A stretch of 64,000 nucleotides of DNA from Algoriphagus sp. Lineage in GTDB: Bacteria; Bacteroidota; Bacteroidia; Cytophagales; Cyclobacteriaceae. The stretch spans positions 62,001 through 126,000 of the forward strand of contig JAGXQZ010000071.1 of NCBI GenBank assembly GCA_018336015.1, given 5' to 3'. The number at the start of each line of letters is the position of its first letter. Position 1 is the stretch's first letter. Below are positions 1 through 9,198 of the stretch, piece by piece. Made by a program: the position numbers and the translations under genes. Below the pieces are notes generated by a model that did no database searches, was not told the DNA's origin, and saw only the letters and a program-made list of their open reading frames with translations.

Positions 1-754
1 TTTTGCTGACCATGACATTTTGGTCAAAGAAGCTGCCTTCGTAGCGGAATTGGTAATACTGAAAGGCATAGCGTGACAAAGGGGACACGATCTCATTAAT
101 CTGATCCTGGTAAAAAGAGGTCTGTATATAAGGTGCAGGAGAAGTTCCCTGATTGTCGCCGTTGGTACGGATCGAAATCACTTTTTCATCCACCTTGTCA
201 GGGAGCGAAAATGTAATTCTGGAAACTGACTCTGAGGTGTACGCTTCATTGAGCTTGAGGCCTTCCTCTTCCAGTTTTTTCTTCAGGAAAAATGGCGCAT
301 CCGTGAGTTGTCCCGTGCCTTTGAGGTACACCATCATGGAGTACTCTTGGAGCTGGAGTCGATGGTACTTGGCTTTGGAGATTGCTTTTCGCATGATGGT
401 GAGCGCAGGGTCTTCGGCACCTGCCTTTACTTCCACCGTGCTCAGGTTGTAGATTTGGGGTTCGAGCGAAAAATTCAGCTCTACCCAGTCGTTTTTGACT
501 TCTACCGTTTGGATTAAGGATTTGTATCCGAGGTATTGAATGACCACGTCATAAAAGCCCGGTTTAAGTCGGAATTCGTAGAGGCCATTTTCATTGGTAG
601 GTACGCCATCTTCCAAGTTTCGGATAAAGACAGATGCAAAGGGCAAAGGCTCTCCGTCCTTGGTATTCACTTTTCCCTTGATGCCTTGGCTGGATGCTTC
701 GATAACCGAAAAAAAAAGGAGTCCTGAGAAGATGATTAAGAGGCGTAGATTCAT
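1..754 (-). CDS. DUF5686 / carboxypeptidase-regulatory-like domain protein, C-terminus cut by window edge
   Basis: The minus strand reads open from an ATG at 754-752 to the first base of the window (about 251 codons, no stop). It begins with a hydrophobic signal peptide (MNLRLLIIFSGLLFFSVIEA, cleavage near SSQG). A carboxypeptidase-regulatory-like fold follows at about residues 24-105, with the usual pattern G-VNTKDGEPLPFASVFI, NENGLYEF and Y-DVVIQYLGYKS. The next stretch (EVKAGAEDPALTIMRKAI, SKAKYHRLQLQEYS) is typical of DUF5686 envelope proteins, which carry a C-terminal outer-membrane barrel that would lie outside the window. Function is unknown; these are abundant outer-membrane proteins of Bacteroidota. 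It is divergent from the SusC gene. The family call is by recalled pattern, and the start is supported by the signal peptide. Confidence 0.8.
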   Translation of the reverse strand, partial: MNLRLLIIFSGLLFFSVIEASSQGIKGKVNTKDGEPLPFASVFIRNLEDGVPTNENGLYEFRLKPGFYDVVIQYLGYKSLIQTVEVKNDWVELNFSLEPQIYNLSTVEVKAGAEDPALTIMRKAISKAKYHRLQLQEYSMMVYLKGTGQLTDAPFFLKKKLEEEGLKLNEAYTSESVSRITFSLPDKVDEKVISIRTNGDNQGTSPAPYIQTSFYQDQINEIVSPLSRYAFQYYQFRYEGSFFDQNVMVSK

Positions 755-898
755 AAAAGTAGGCGATGTTTTTTTTGCATAGATGGTGAAAAATACGGAG
801 TGGTTGCATCAGGAGTTGAGTTAAAAAATATGAATGCAGGAAATAGAGGATATATAAACGGTAGGTAAACCTATATAAAAGCGATAAGTAATTATTAT

Positions 899-914
899 GT
901 TGAATATATTCAAC
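899..914. promoter_or_regulatory. 16-bp perfect palindrome
   Basis: GTTGAATATATTCAAC reads identically on both strands and lies in the intergenic leader of the SusC operon, 145 bases upstream of the DUF5686 start. It could be a dimeric regulator site. In such AT-rich DNA a chance palindrome of this length is possible, so confidence is low. Confidence 0.3.
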
Positions 915-1058
915 GTTTTTATTAATTGATATTTAAAACAAACCCGAATGACTTTCTGAAAAATTTTATAAATGTTGAAAATCCCTTAAAATCCTTCAAA
1001 AAATTTTATGGTAAATTTTCATTTAATTAATAAAAATTGATTTTTTTAATTATCTACA

Positions 1059-1078
1059 AATGGAAAACGTTTTCCATT
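1059..1078. promoter_or_regulatory. 20-bp perfect palindrome resembling a LacI/GalR-family operator
   Basis: AATGGAAAACGTTTTCCATT is a perfect inverted repeat centred on a CG step, the hallmark of LacI/GalR-family operators (AACGTT core with TGGAA/TTCCA flanks). It sits 190 bases upstream of the SusC start in the leader of the SusC/SusD locus. LacI-family proteins often control SusCD uptake loci. No such regulator is encoded in the window, so the cognate protein is unknown. Confidence 0.6.
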
Positions 1079-1106
1079 AAATTATTCTCACTATTATGGC
1101 AGCATT

Positions 1107-1122
1107 GTTAATTATTTGTTAA
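1107..1122 (+). promoter_or_regulatory. GTTAAT-ATTTGTTAA element shared by both SusC leaders
   Basis: GTTAATTATTTGTTAA lies 161 bases before the first SusC start; a near-identical GTTAATATTTGTTAA lies 131 bases before the second SusC start (51105). The shared TTTG core and AT-rich setting suggest a promoter or common regulatory box, but it does not match the TAnnTTTG consensus exactly. Confidence 0.3.
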
Positions 1123-1267
1123 AATATGCCTAATTCCGTTGGAAATAGGTTTTTCGATTGTGCAAGAGGCCATTTGTTAAGAATTGCAAAATCAAAATTT
1201 AAACTTCACTTTAGAATCGAAATTAAGTACTCATACCTATTTCGCTTTTTAAAAAACAACAAACCCT

Positions 1268-4261
1268 ATGAGAAATTATTTACCAAAGCTCAAGTCATTG
1301 ATGCTTGCTGTGGCGCTCTTCTTGGGAGCGATCATCGGTGTCAATGCCCAAAGTCGCTCCATCTCAGGTACTGTCCTGGATGCGTCGCTTGGAGACCCTG
1401 TTCCGGGTGCAACGGTACTTGTTAAAGGTACTACCCGAGGTGCTGCCACTGATTTGGACGGTAAGTTTACCCTCCAACTCCAGCCGGGAGATCAAATCCT
1501 TGTCGTTTCCTTTGTGGGTTACCTCACGCAGGAAGTAGAAATCGGCAACCAGTCTGTATTGACGATCAACTTGAAGGAGGATATCCAAAGCCTTCAGGAA
1601 GCAGTAGTAATCGGTTACGGTTCTCAGGACAAAAAAGAAATTACCTCAGCCGTAGTAGGTGTCAAGCCTGACGACTTCAACCGAGGTAACGTGACCAACC
1701 CTACGCAGTTGCTCCAAGGTAAAGTGGCAGGTCTATCAATCACTAGACCAGGTGGTAACCCAAACAACGGCTTCAACATCCGTTTGAGAGGTCTATCTAC
1801 CTTCGGTGCCAACTCTTCTCCATTGATCGTATTGGACGGTGTGATCGGTGCTTCGCTTGAAAACGTGGACCCGAATGACATCCAGTCTATCGACGTATTG
1901 AAAGACGGTTCGGCTGCTGCGATCTACGGTGCGAGAGGATCTTCAGGTGTGATCTTGATCACGACCACCAAACAAGGTAAGAGAGAAGGTACTACAAACG
2001 TGACCATCAATTCTTTCGGTACATTAGATCAGGCTACCAATTTGATTCCTGTACTTTCTCCTGAGGAATTTGTGGCAAGAGGCGGTACTGACTTTGGAAG
2101 CAAAACAGACTGGAGAAATGAATTGATCAGCGATGCGCTTTCATTCACAACCAACGCGAGCGTTTCTGGTAGCTTTGACAATACTTCTTACATGGCATCT
2201 GTTAACTACCGTGACAATAACGGTATTGTTAACGGTGTAGGTAATGAGCGATTGAACACCCGTTTGAACCTTTCTCAAGGTGCCTTGAACAATACCTTGA
2301 GATTCAATGTCAACCTTTCTTTCACCAATGTTGATTCCGAGTCTATCAATGATGCAGCATTTAGATATGCTACGATCTACAACCCTACTGCTCCAATCTT
2401 CGAAAATACCGACCTAGCTAATCAGCGTTTTGGCGGGTATTTCCAGAGAGACTTGTTTGACTTCTTCAACCCAGTGGCTTTGGCAAGACAGCAGCGATTT
2501 GTAGGTGAGACGAAGACTGCTTTGACTTCTTACAAAGTAGAATATGACATTCTTCCAAACTTGACTGTTTCCGCTCAGTATTCTCAGGATAGAAGAAATA
2601 CACTTTCCGGTGGTTTCTGGTCAATCCAAGATTACCAAGTAGGTTTCGGATCTCAAGGTTCTGCTGAAAGAAATACCTTCGACAGAAGCCAGAGAATCTT
2701 CGAATCTACACTTCGTTACGAGACAGATTTGACTAGCAAATTGAACATGACACTTCTTGGTGGTGTGGGTACTCAGTTTACTACCAACCAAGGTTTCAAT
2801 GCGAGAGTTAGACAATTCCTATTCGATACAGGTTGGAATAACCTAGGTGCCGGTGCACTTCGTTTGGGTAGCAATACCAACGTATCTTCTTTCGCAAATG
2901 AAGATCAGTTGAATTCTGCGTTCGGTAGAGCTAACTTCAACTACGACAACAAATTCTTCGTATCTGCTTCAGTAAGAGCGGAGACCTACTCTGGTTTTGG
3001 TGCTAACAACCAAACAGGTGTGTTCCCTGCATTCTCTGTAGGTTCTGATTTCACGCAGATTTTCGATATGGGCGTGTTCAATCAATTCAAGCCAAGAGTT
3101 TCTTATGGTGTGACTGGTAACCTTCCTCCATCTCCAACCTTGGCGCTGGGTGTGTTTGGTAACGGTAACCGAATCGACTTGGATGGTGATCCATTGTCTC
3201 AAAATGACATCTTCGTAGGTATCAACCAGTTCTCTAACCCTAACAGAGACCTAAAGTGGGAAACTAAGAAAGAATTTAACGTCGGTGTGGACTTCGGTTT
3301 GTTCGACGGTAAAGTGACAGGTAGCATGGACTACTACACCAGAAATATCTCTGACTTGTTGTTCAACGTACCGGTGGCTACAGGTGCTCCAAACCCATTT
3401 GATCCAGGAAGATTCAATACAGCGTCTTCTACTTGGGTTAACTTGGCCGACTTGAGAGCTGCAGGTTTTGAATTCCTTGCTTCAGTAAATCAGCTGGGTA
3501 AAGGAAGCTTGAAGTGGACTCCAACGTTCAACTTCACCATCTATGACAAGACTACAATCGAAAGCTTATCAGCAGGTGAACTTGGATTTGAAGAATTGAG
3601 ATTTGCAACTCCTGGTTCTCCAGGTCAAAACAACAACCCAATCATCTACAACAGAGTAGGTCAGACTTTGGGTGATTTCTATGGTCCAAGATTGACCGGT
3701 TACACTGAAAGCGGCCAGTATATCCTTTCTACAACAGATCCAAACCAATTCGAAAAATTGGGTAACGGTCTTCCAAAAGGTGAATTCGGTTTTGCTAACA
3801 GCTTCATGTACGGTCAGTGGTCATTGAACGTATTCTTGAGAGGTACTTGGGGACATGATTTGTACAACTCTTACAGAGGTTTCTACGAAAATGCTGACGC
3901 TGCTTCTAACACTTGGAACTCTGTAGTAACGAGCAAGACACCAACCAGCCCATTGGTAACTTCTACTCCTACGTTCAATAGCTCTTACGTGGAAGATGCT
4001 TCTTTCATCAGATTGGACAACATGGAGTTGGGTTATAACGTGAAGACTAAGTCTCCAAACTTGTCTACCTTGAGATTCTACCTAGCTGCTCAGAACCTAT
4101 TCACTTTGACTAACTACACGGGTATCGACCCAGAAGTAAGAGTGAATGACGCTGAAAATGGTGATGCATTTACTACGTCACTTTCTCCGGGTATTGAGCG
4201 TAGAAATACTTACTTCCAAACTCGTTCATTCACTTTGGGTGTAACTGTAAACTTTAAATAA
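1268..4261 (+). CDS. SusC/RagA-family TonB-linked outer-membrane transporter
   Basis: This 997-residue protein is a TonB-dependent outer-membrane channel that should take up a substrate captured by its SusD partner. It has a signal peptide (residues 1-27, ending GVNAQ) and a carboxypeptidase-regulatory-like domain at about 31-117 (SGTVLDASLGDPVPGATVLV, ATDLDGKFTL). The SusC-specific segment EAVVIGYGSQDKKEITSAV leads into a plug domain (GKVAGLSI, IRLRGLSTFGANSSPLIVLDG, VLKDGSAAAIYGARGSSGVI), and the rest is a beta-barrel ending in TLGVTVNFK. SusD begins 20 bases downstream, so they are co-transcribed. The leader has a LacI-type palindrome, which hints at sugar-responsive control. No glycoside hydrolase is nearby, so the substrate is unknown. 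The barrel ends in Lys after Phe rather than a terminal aromatic residue. Confidence 0.96.
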   Translation: MRNYLPKLKSLMLAVALFLGAIIGVNAQSRSISGTVLDASLGDPVPGATVLVKGTTRGAATDLDGKFTLQLQPGDQILVVSFVGYLTQEVEIGNQSVLTINLKEDIQSLQEAVVIGYGSQDKKEITSAVVGVKPDDFNRGNVTNPTQLLQGKVAGLSITRPGGNPNNGFNIRLRGLSTFGANSSPLIVLDGVIGASLENVDPNDIQSIDVLKDGSAAAIYGARGSSGVILITTTKQGKREGTTNVTINSFGTLDQATNLIPVLSPEEFVARGGTDFGSKTDWRNELISDALSFTTNASVSGSFDNTSYMASVNYRDNNGIVNGVGNERLNTRLNLSQGALNNTLRFNVNLSFTNVDSESINDAAFRYATIYNPTAPIFENTDLANQRFGGYFQRDLFDFFNPVALARQQRFVGETKTALTSYKVEYDILPNLTVSAQYSQDRRNTLSGGFWSIQDYQVGFGSQGSAERNTFDRSQRIFESTLRYETDLTSKLNMTLLGGVGTQFTTNQGFNARVRQFLFDTGWNNLGAGALRLGSNTNVSSFANEDQLNSAFGRANFNYDNKFFVSASVRAETYSGFGANNQTGVFPAFSVGSDFTQIFDMGVFNQFKPRVSYGVTGNLPPSPTLALGVFGNGNRIDLDGDPLSQNDIFVGINQFSNPNRDLKWETKKEFNVGVDFGLFDGKVTGSMDYYTRNISDLLFNVPVATGAPNPFDPGRFNTASSTWVNLADLRAAGFEFLASVNQLGKGSLKWTPTFNFTIYDKTTIESLSAGELGFEELRFATPGSPGQNNNPIIYNRVGQTLGDFYGPRLTGYTESGQYILSTTDPNQFEKLGNGLPKGEFGFANSFMYGQWSLNVFLRGTWGHDLYNSYRGFYENADAASNTWNSVVTSKTPTSPLVTSTPTFNSSYVEDASFIRLDNMELGYNVKTKSPNLSTLRFYLAAQNLFTLTNYTGIDPEVRVNDAENGDAFTTSLSPGIERRNTYFQTRSFTLGVTVNFK

Positions 4262-4280
4262 CCAATCAAATTCAACTGAT

Positions 4281-5771
4281 ATGTTTAAATCTTTTCGTAA
4301 AATCGGTTTAGTGCTTCCTGTGGTATTTGCCATGGGAGCATGTCAAGAGCTGGAGCAAGAGGTGTTGGATGGAGTTACGGCCGAGGATATTGCTGCAAGC
4401 AACAATCCGAATTTGATTAACGTCCTCAAAGCATCTGCTTACGCTCGTATCGTAGGTTCTTGGGGTGGTCACAACAGCATCTGGTCTATCCAAGAGGTAG
4501 CATCTGACGAAATGGTCATTGCACATAAAGGCGCTGACTGGGAAGATGGTGGTCAGTGGATCCGTATGCACAGACATACTTGGAATCCACAAGAAGAGTC
4601 TTTCAACAATTCTTGGAACTATTGCTATTCAGCAATCGGTGAAATCAACAACTTGATCATCAGCTACCCGAATGTCCCTGCCCTTAATGCAGAATTGAAG
4701 GTGCTTAGAGCTTTGGTCTACATGTGGTTGATCGATAGCTGGGGAAATGTTCCGATCATTGACGAAAACTCTACCGGTGGTAACCCTACCAATGCGACAA
4801 GAGCTCAGGTATTCGCTTTCATTGAATCTTCAATCAAAAACAATATCGACCTTCTTCCTGCAAAGTCTGGTAAATACACCATCAATAAGATTACTGCCCA
4901 AGCAATGCTTGCTAAGTTGTACATCAATGCCGGAGTTTACACAGGTACTCCTAAGTGGGCTGAAGCTGAGGCTGCTGCCAATGCAGTAATCAACAGCGGT
5001 GATTATTCTTTGACTTCAAACTACTTTGCAAACTTCTCTGAACGTAACGGTGGTTCTACAGAAAACATTCTGACGCTTCCTTACGATCAAAACAACGCAG
5101 GTGGTTTCAACCTTCCTCAAATGACGCTTCACTATTCAAGCCAGGCTACCTTCAACTTGCAGGATCAGCCTTGGAATGGATATGCTTCATTGGAAGAGTT
5201 CTACAATAGCTATGATAAGAATGATGCCCGTATCAACTCATTCCTTGTAGGTCCTCAGTTTTCTTCTGATGGAAAAAGATTGATCGATATCTCTGCAGAA
5301 CCAAACGATCCAGATGGTCAGCCTTTGACTTACACTCCTCAGATCAACATGCTGACTCCAAACTCACTCAGACAAGCAGGTGCTCGTGTAGGTAAGTTTG
5401 AGTTTGCTACAGGTGCTGCAAACAGCTTGAACAATGACTATCCATTGATCAGATTGGGCGATATCATCCTGATCAAAGCTGAAGCTGCTCTCCGTCAAGG
5501 TAAAACTGCGGATGCATTGGCTGCGGTAAATCAAATCAGAAATCGTGCAGGCATGCCAGCTTATACTTCGATCACGTTGGACGAGTTGTACAATGAAAGA
5601 GGTAGAGAAATGTTTGCTGAAGCGACCAGAAGATCTGACGCGATCCGTTTCGGAAAGTGGAACCTACCTTGGTGGGAAAAGCAGGCTTCTCAGCCTTTCA
5701 GAGCCTTGTTCCCAATTCCTCAAAACCAGATCAATGCTAACCCTAGCTTGAAGCAAAATCCTGGTTATTAA
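4281..5771 (+). CDS. SusD/RagB-family outer-membrane nutrient-binding lipoprotein
   Basis: This 496-residue lipoprotein has a signal peptide with a lipobox ending in Cys (VVFAMGAC). Features of SusD proteins are the N-terminal helical TPR-like scaffold (residues about 60-220, with ALRALVYMWLIDSWGNVP-like text) and the C-terminal RagB/SusD block (YPLIRLGDIILIKAEAALRQ, ALAAVNQIRNRAGMP, LYNERGREMFAEATRRSDAIR), ending in PQNQINANPSLKQNPGY. It caps the SusC channel and binds substrate at the cell surface. It follows SusC by 20 bases and is closed by a strong terminator. Confidence 0.96.
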   Translation: MFKSFRKIGLVLPVVFAMGACQELEQEVLDGVTAEDIAASNNPNLINVLKASAYARIVGSWGGHNSIWSIQEVASDEMVIAHKGADWEDGGQWIRMHRHTWNPQEESFNNSWNYCYSAIGEINNLIISYPNVPALNAELKVLRALVYMWLIDSWGNVPIIDENSTGGNPTNATRAQVFAFIESSIKNNIDLLPAKSGKYTINKITAQAMLAKLYINAGVYTGTPKWAEAEAAANAVINSGDYSLTSNYFANFSERNGGSTENILTLPYDQNNAGGFNLPQMTLHYSSQATFNLQDQPWNGYASLEEFYNSYDKNDARINSFLVGPQFSSDGKRLIDISAEPNDPDGQPLTYTPQINMLTPNSLRQAGARVGKFEFATGAANSLNNDYPLIRLGDIILIKAEAALRQGKTADALAAVNQIRNRAGMPAYTSITLDELYNERGREMFAEATRRSDAIRFGKWNLPWWEKQASQPFRALFPIPQNQINANPSLKQNPGY

Positions 5772-5792
5772 TTTGAATTGACCCAGTTTAAT

Positions 5793-5827
5793 AAAGGAAG
5801 TGTCCTTTGGTACACTTCCTTTTTTTC
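5793..5827 (+). terminator. Rho-independent terminator after SusD
   Basis: AGGAAGTGT (5795-5803) pairs with ACACTTCCT (5812-5820) around a short loop and is followed by a run of T. It separates the SusCD pair from the FG-GAP lipoprotein genes downstream. Confidence 0.85.
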
Positions 5828-5910
5828 TGAAAGGTCTAGCCTAGAATTGAATTTTAACTGAATCAAATCTGTCTATTGCTTAGAAATCAGCAGGTTTTTC
5901 AAATTTACCC

Positions 5911-8900
5911 GTGAAAATCAGCATCCTTTATCTTTTCAGCTTTTCAGTGCTATTTTCCTGTGGGGGAAAAAAGAAAGATGCTTCTTCCCTTTTCCGTCTT
6001 TTATCCGAATCTGAGTCTGGCATTGAGTTTAGAAATGACCTTACCTATACTGAGAAAGTCAACCCTTATACTTTTCGTAATTTTTACAACGGGGCTGGTG
6101 TCGCCTTGGGGGATGTTAACAATGATGGGCTGACTGATATTTTTTTTGCAGGGAATCAAACTTCCAATGCCCTTTATCTCAATGAGGGTAATCTTAAATT
6201 CAAAAATATCACAGACCAAGCCGGCCTAAATTCGACGGGTTATTGGTCCACCGGTGTCAGCATGGCAGATGTCAATGGGGATGGCCTATTGGATATTTAT
6301 GTCTGCAAATCCGGGCCTCCGGGTGGAGACAAACGGCACAATGAATTATTTATCAATCTTGGAAACGGTAAGTTTCAAGAGAAATCCAAGGAATTTGGCT
6401 TGGCTGAGGAAGGACTCAGTCAACATGCCGTATTTTTTGATTACGACAAGGACGGAGACCTGGATATGTACCTCCTCAGCAATTCCGGTCGGTCAGTTGG
6501 TCTTTTTGATCTTCGGGAGGGTCAACGCGAAATCCGTGATCCTGAAGGTGGTAACAAACTTTTCAGAAATGATGGGCAACGATTTACCGATGTTTCGGAA
6601 GACGCAGGGATATATGGAAGTGCCATTGGTTATGGTCTAGGTGTAACAGTGGCTGACCTGAATCAGGATAATTGGCCTGACTTATATGTTTCCAATGATT
6701 TTTTTGAACGGGATTACCTCTATCTCAACAATCAGGATGGGACTTTTTCTGAAGTCTTGCCTGATCTTTTGCCCGAAATCAGTATGGGAAGTATGGGGGC
6801 GGACATCGCCGACCTCGACAATGACGCCTTGCCGGATATTTTCGTTACCGAAATGCTTCCAAATGACTTGGCTAGAGTCAAAACCAAAACACCTTTTGAA
6901 GATTGGGACAAGCATCAGGCAAGTGCCAAAGCAGGGTATCATCACCAATTTACCCGAAATACGCTGCAGCGGCATTTGGGTTTTCGTCCAGGGACGTCTA
7001 CTCCTGTATTTTCCGAAGTGGGTAGACTGGCAGGGGTAGAAGCCACAGATTGGAGTTGGGGTGCTTTGATCTTTGATGCAGATCTCGATGGGTTTAAGGA
7101 CATTTTTGTGGCCAACGGCATTGTAAAGGACCTGACTGATTTTGACTTTGTAGACTTCTATGCCAATAATCAGGATCAGGTGGCTACTTTCAAAAAAGAT
7201 TCAATTTTGGTGACCAAGATGATTGATGCCTTCCCTTCAGTACCTCAGCGCAACTTTTTATTCAAGAATAAAAGCCAATGGCAATTTGAAAATCAGGCGG
7301 AGCAATTGGGCTTGAATGAATTGACATTTAGTACAGGATCTGCCTACGGCGATCTGGATAATGACGGAGACCTGGATTTGGTAGTCAACAACCTGAACGA
7401 ACGAGCCTTTGTCTATCAAAACACAGCTGTCGAATCTAAAAAGGGCAATTACCTGACCCTTGATTTGGGAAGAGCATTTGGAGCTAAAGTCACTGCCTTT
7501 GCAGGAAATCAAACCTATTACCAGGAGTTCCAGCCTGTCAAAGGTTACATGTCTTCGGTCGATTCCAAAATTCATTTTGGCTTGGGCTCGATCTCTCAGT
7601 TGGACTCACTCCAGATTCGATGGCCGAATGGCACCGTTAGTACCCTGACTTCAGTCAAAGTCAATCAACACCTTCAAATTTCCCCGGGTACCGAAGCAAC
7701 CACCGGGCAATCGTCAAGTGCAGCTGAAGTCACGTTGTTGGCACTGCGCAATGTATTGATCCCTTTTCGTCACAAGGAAAGTGATTTTGTTGATTTTGAT
7801 CGTGATCGCCTTCGGTTTTGGATGGTAAGTAATGAAGGACCAAATGCAGCCAAGTCAGATATCAATGGGGATGGAAGGGAAGATTTGTTTATTCCCGGTG
7901 CTAAAGGTCAGGCTTCCGCACTTTTGGTGCAAAGTTCATCTGGTACGTTTACACAAATTCAAGCATCTCTATTCTCAGAAGATAGCTTGGCTGAGGATGT
8001 GCTTGGTCACTTCTTTGATGCCAACGGTGACGGGCACCCGGATTTGATTGTTGGAAGTGGTGGGATTGAATTTTTGGATTACTCAGGGATCTATGCTGAT
8101 CGACTCTATCTCAATGATGGAAGGGGGAAATTCTTAAAATCCACACAGGTTTTTGCGCCTACCCCGACCTCGTTTATACTTTCTTCAGACATAGATGGCG
8201 ACAGGGATGCTGATTTGATAGTGGGAAGTCGATCGATTCCATTTGGATATGGAATTCCCACCAGTTTACAAGTATGGAAAAATGATGGGAAGGGCAGCTT
8301 TACAGACGTCACCCAAGAAGTAAATCCTTCTTTTCTCCAAATGGGAATGTTGACCGCAGGTGCATTGGCGGATTTGGATGGAGATGGTAAATCCGAACTG
8401 ATCGTAACTGGAGAATGGATGCCTATTCGTGTTTTTTCTCTTACTGAAGGAAAATTTCTTGAAAGAACTGCTGATTTTGGCTTTGAAGATACCCGAGGAC
8501 TCTGGAATTGCCTCTTGGTAGAGGATGTCACAGGAGATGGAAAGCCCGATATCCTGGCAGGAAATCAAGGCCTGAATTCTCGACTTAGAACCTCGCCGGA
8601 TTCTCAGTTACGAATGGTGATCAATGACTTTGACCAAAACGGAGCATTGGACCATATCCTTTCGAAGTATGAGAATCAAAAAACCATTCCTTTGGTTTTA
8701 AAGCCTGCGCTACTTAAGCAAATCCCTTCCTTGAAAAAGCAGCTACTGACCTATGAGTCTTATCAAAACAAGCATCTGGAGGACCTTTTCCCTCAAGCAG
8801 TATGGGCAAAATCTTTAACTTTGCAGGCAGATCAGCTGGCGACCAGTCTTTGGATCAATGAAGGAAATGGAGCGTTTAAGTCACAAGCTTTGCCTATTGA

Positions 8901-9198
8901 AGTTCAATCCGCCCCGGTTTATTCCATAAGTTCAATTCCTGGAAAATCAGGTCTCCCTTACCTGATCTTTGGTGGAAATCAAAGTCGAATCAAACCAGAA
9001 CTCGGCTCCCAACTCGGAAGTTATGGTTGGGTGCTCAATCCTGTTTCCGCCAATCTCTGGAAAGCGATGAAACCTCAAGAAAGTGGGTTTTTGGTCACCG
9101 GAGAAATCAGAAGCATGCTGCCTATTCAAATCGAAAACAAACCCAACTTAGTCGTCTTTAGAAATAATGAAACACCGATCGTTTTTACTATTCGCTAG
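5911..9198 (+). CDS. FG-GAP/VCBS-repeat, ASPIC/UnbV-domain lipoprotein 1
   Basis: This 1095-residue surface lipoprotein uses a GTG start; the signal peptide MKISILYLFSFSVLFSC ends in a lipidated Cys, which supports that start. It has many calcium-binding FG-GAP loops of the D-x-N-x-D-G-x-x-D type (GDVNNDGLTDIFFAGN, ADVNGDGLLDIYVC, YDKDGDLDMYLL, GDLDNDGDLDLVVNN), expected to form beta-propellers. Near residues 510-590 lies an ASPIC/UnbV segment (GAKVTAFAGNQ, FGLGSISQLDSLQIRWPNG), as in CRTAC1-type proteins; a second propeller follows. It is the first of three paralogs in one transcription unit. Such proteins commonly accompany SusCD pairs in marine and soil Bacteroidota and probably bind or process a polymer at the surface, but the substrate is unknown. 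Confidence 0.9.
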   Translation: MKISILYLFSFSVLFSCGGKKKDASSLFRLLSESESGIEFRNDLTYTEKVNPYTFRNFYNGAGVALGDVNNDGLTDIFFAGNQTSNALYLNEGNLKFKNITDQAGLNSTGYWSTGVSMADVNGDGLLDIYVCKSGPPGGDKRHNELFINLGNGKFQEKSKEFGLAEEGLSQHAVFFDYDKDGDLDMYLLSNSGRSVGLFDLREGQREIRDPEGGNKLFRNDGQRFTDVSEDAGIYGSAIGYGLGVTVADLNQDNWPDLYVSNDFFERDYLYLNNQDGTFSEVLPDLLPEISMGSMGADIADLDNDALPDIFVTEMLPNDLARVKTKTPFEDWDKHQASAKAGYHHQFTRNTLQRHLGFRPGTSTPVFSEVGRLAGVEATDWSWGALIFDADLDGFKDIFVANGIVKDLTDFDFVDFYANNQDQVATFKKDSILVTKMIDAFPSVPQRNFLFKNKSQWQFENQAEQLGLNELTFSTGSAYGDLDNDGDLDLVVNNLNERAFVYQNTAVESKKGNYLTLDLGRAFGAKVTAFAGNQTYYQEFQPVKGYMSSVDSKIHFGLGSISQLDSLQIRWPNGTVSTLTSVKVNQHLQISPGTEATTGQSSSAAEVTLLALRNVLIPFRHKESDFVDFDRDRLRFWMVSNEGPNAAKSDINGDGREDLFIPGAKGQASALLVQSSSGTFTQIQASLFSEDSLAEDVLGHFFDANGDGHPDLIVGSGGIEFLDYSGIYADRLYLNDGRGKFLKSTQVFAPTPTSFILSSDIDGDRDADLIVGSRSIPFGYGIPTSLQVWKNDGKGSFTDVTQEVNPSFLQMGMLTAGALADLDGDGKSELIVTGEWMPIRVFSLTEGKFLERTADFGFEDTRGLWNCLLVEDVTGDGKPDILAGNQGLNSRLRTSPDSQLRMVINDFDQNGALDHILSKYENQKTIPLVLKPALLKQIPSLKKQLLTYESYQNKHLEDLFPQAVWAKSLTLQADQLATSLWINEGNGAFKSQALPIEVQSAPVYSISSIPGKSGLPYLIFGGNQSRIKPELGSQLGSYGWVLNPVSANLWKAMKPQESGFLVTGEIRSMLPIQIENKPNLVVFRNNETPIVFTIR

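Larger units (their letters stand above)
755..1267. promoter_or_regulatory. 513-base AT-rich divergent intergenic leader
   Basis: No coding potential was recognised in this gap between the divergent DUF5686 and SusC genes. It is very AT-rich and holds two perfect palindromes (listed separately) and a GTTAATTATTTGTTAA element that resembles one ahead of the second SusC gene. Promoters for both flanking genes must lie here, but I cannot place a convincing -33/-7 pair. Confidence 0.5.

Noticed and set aside
591..809. Minus-strand frame starting MQPLRIFHHLC
   Set aside because: Out of frame with the DUF5686 protein, which has signal peptide and domain pattern in the neighbouring frame.
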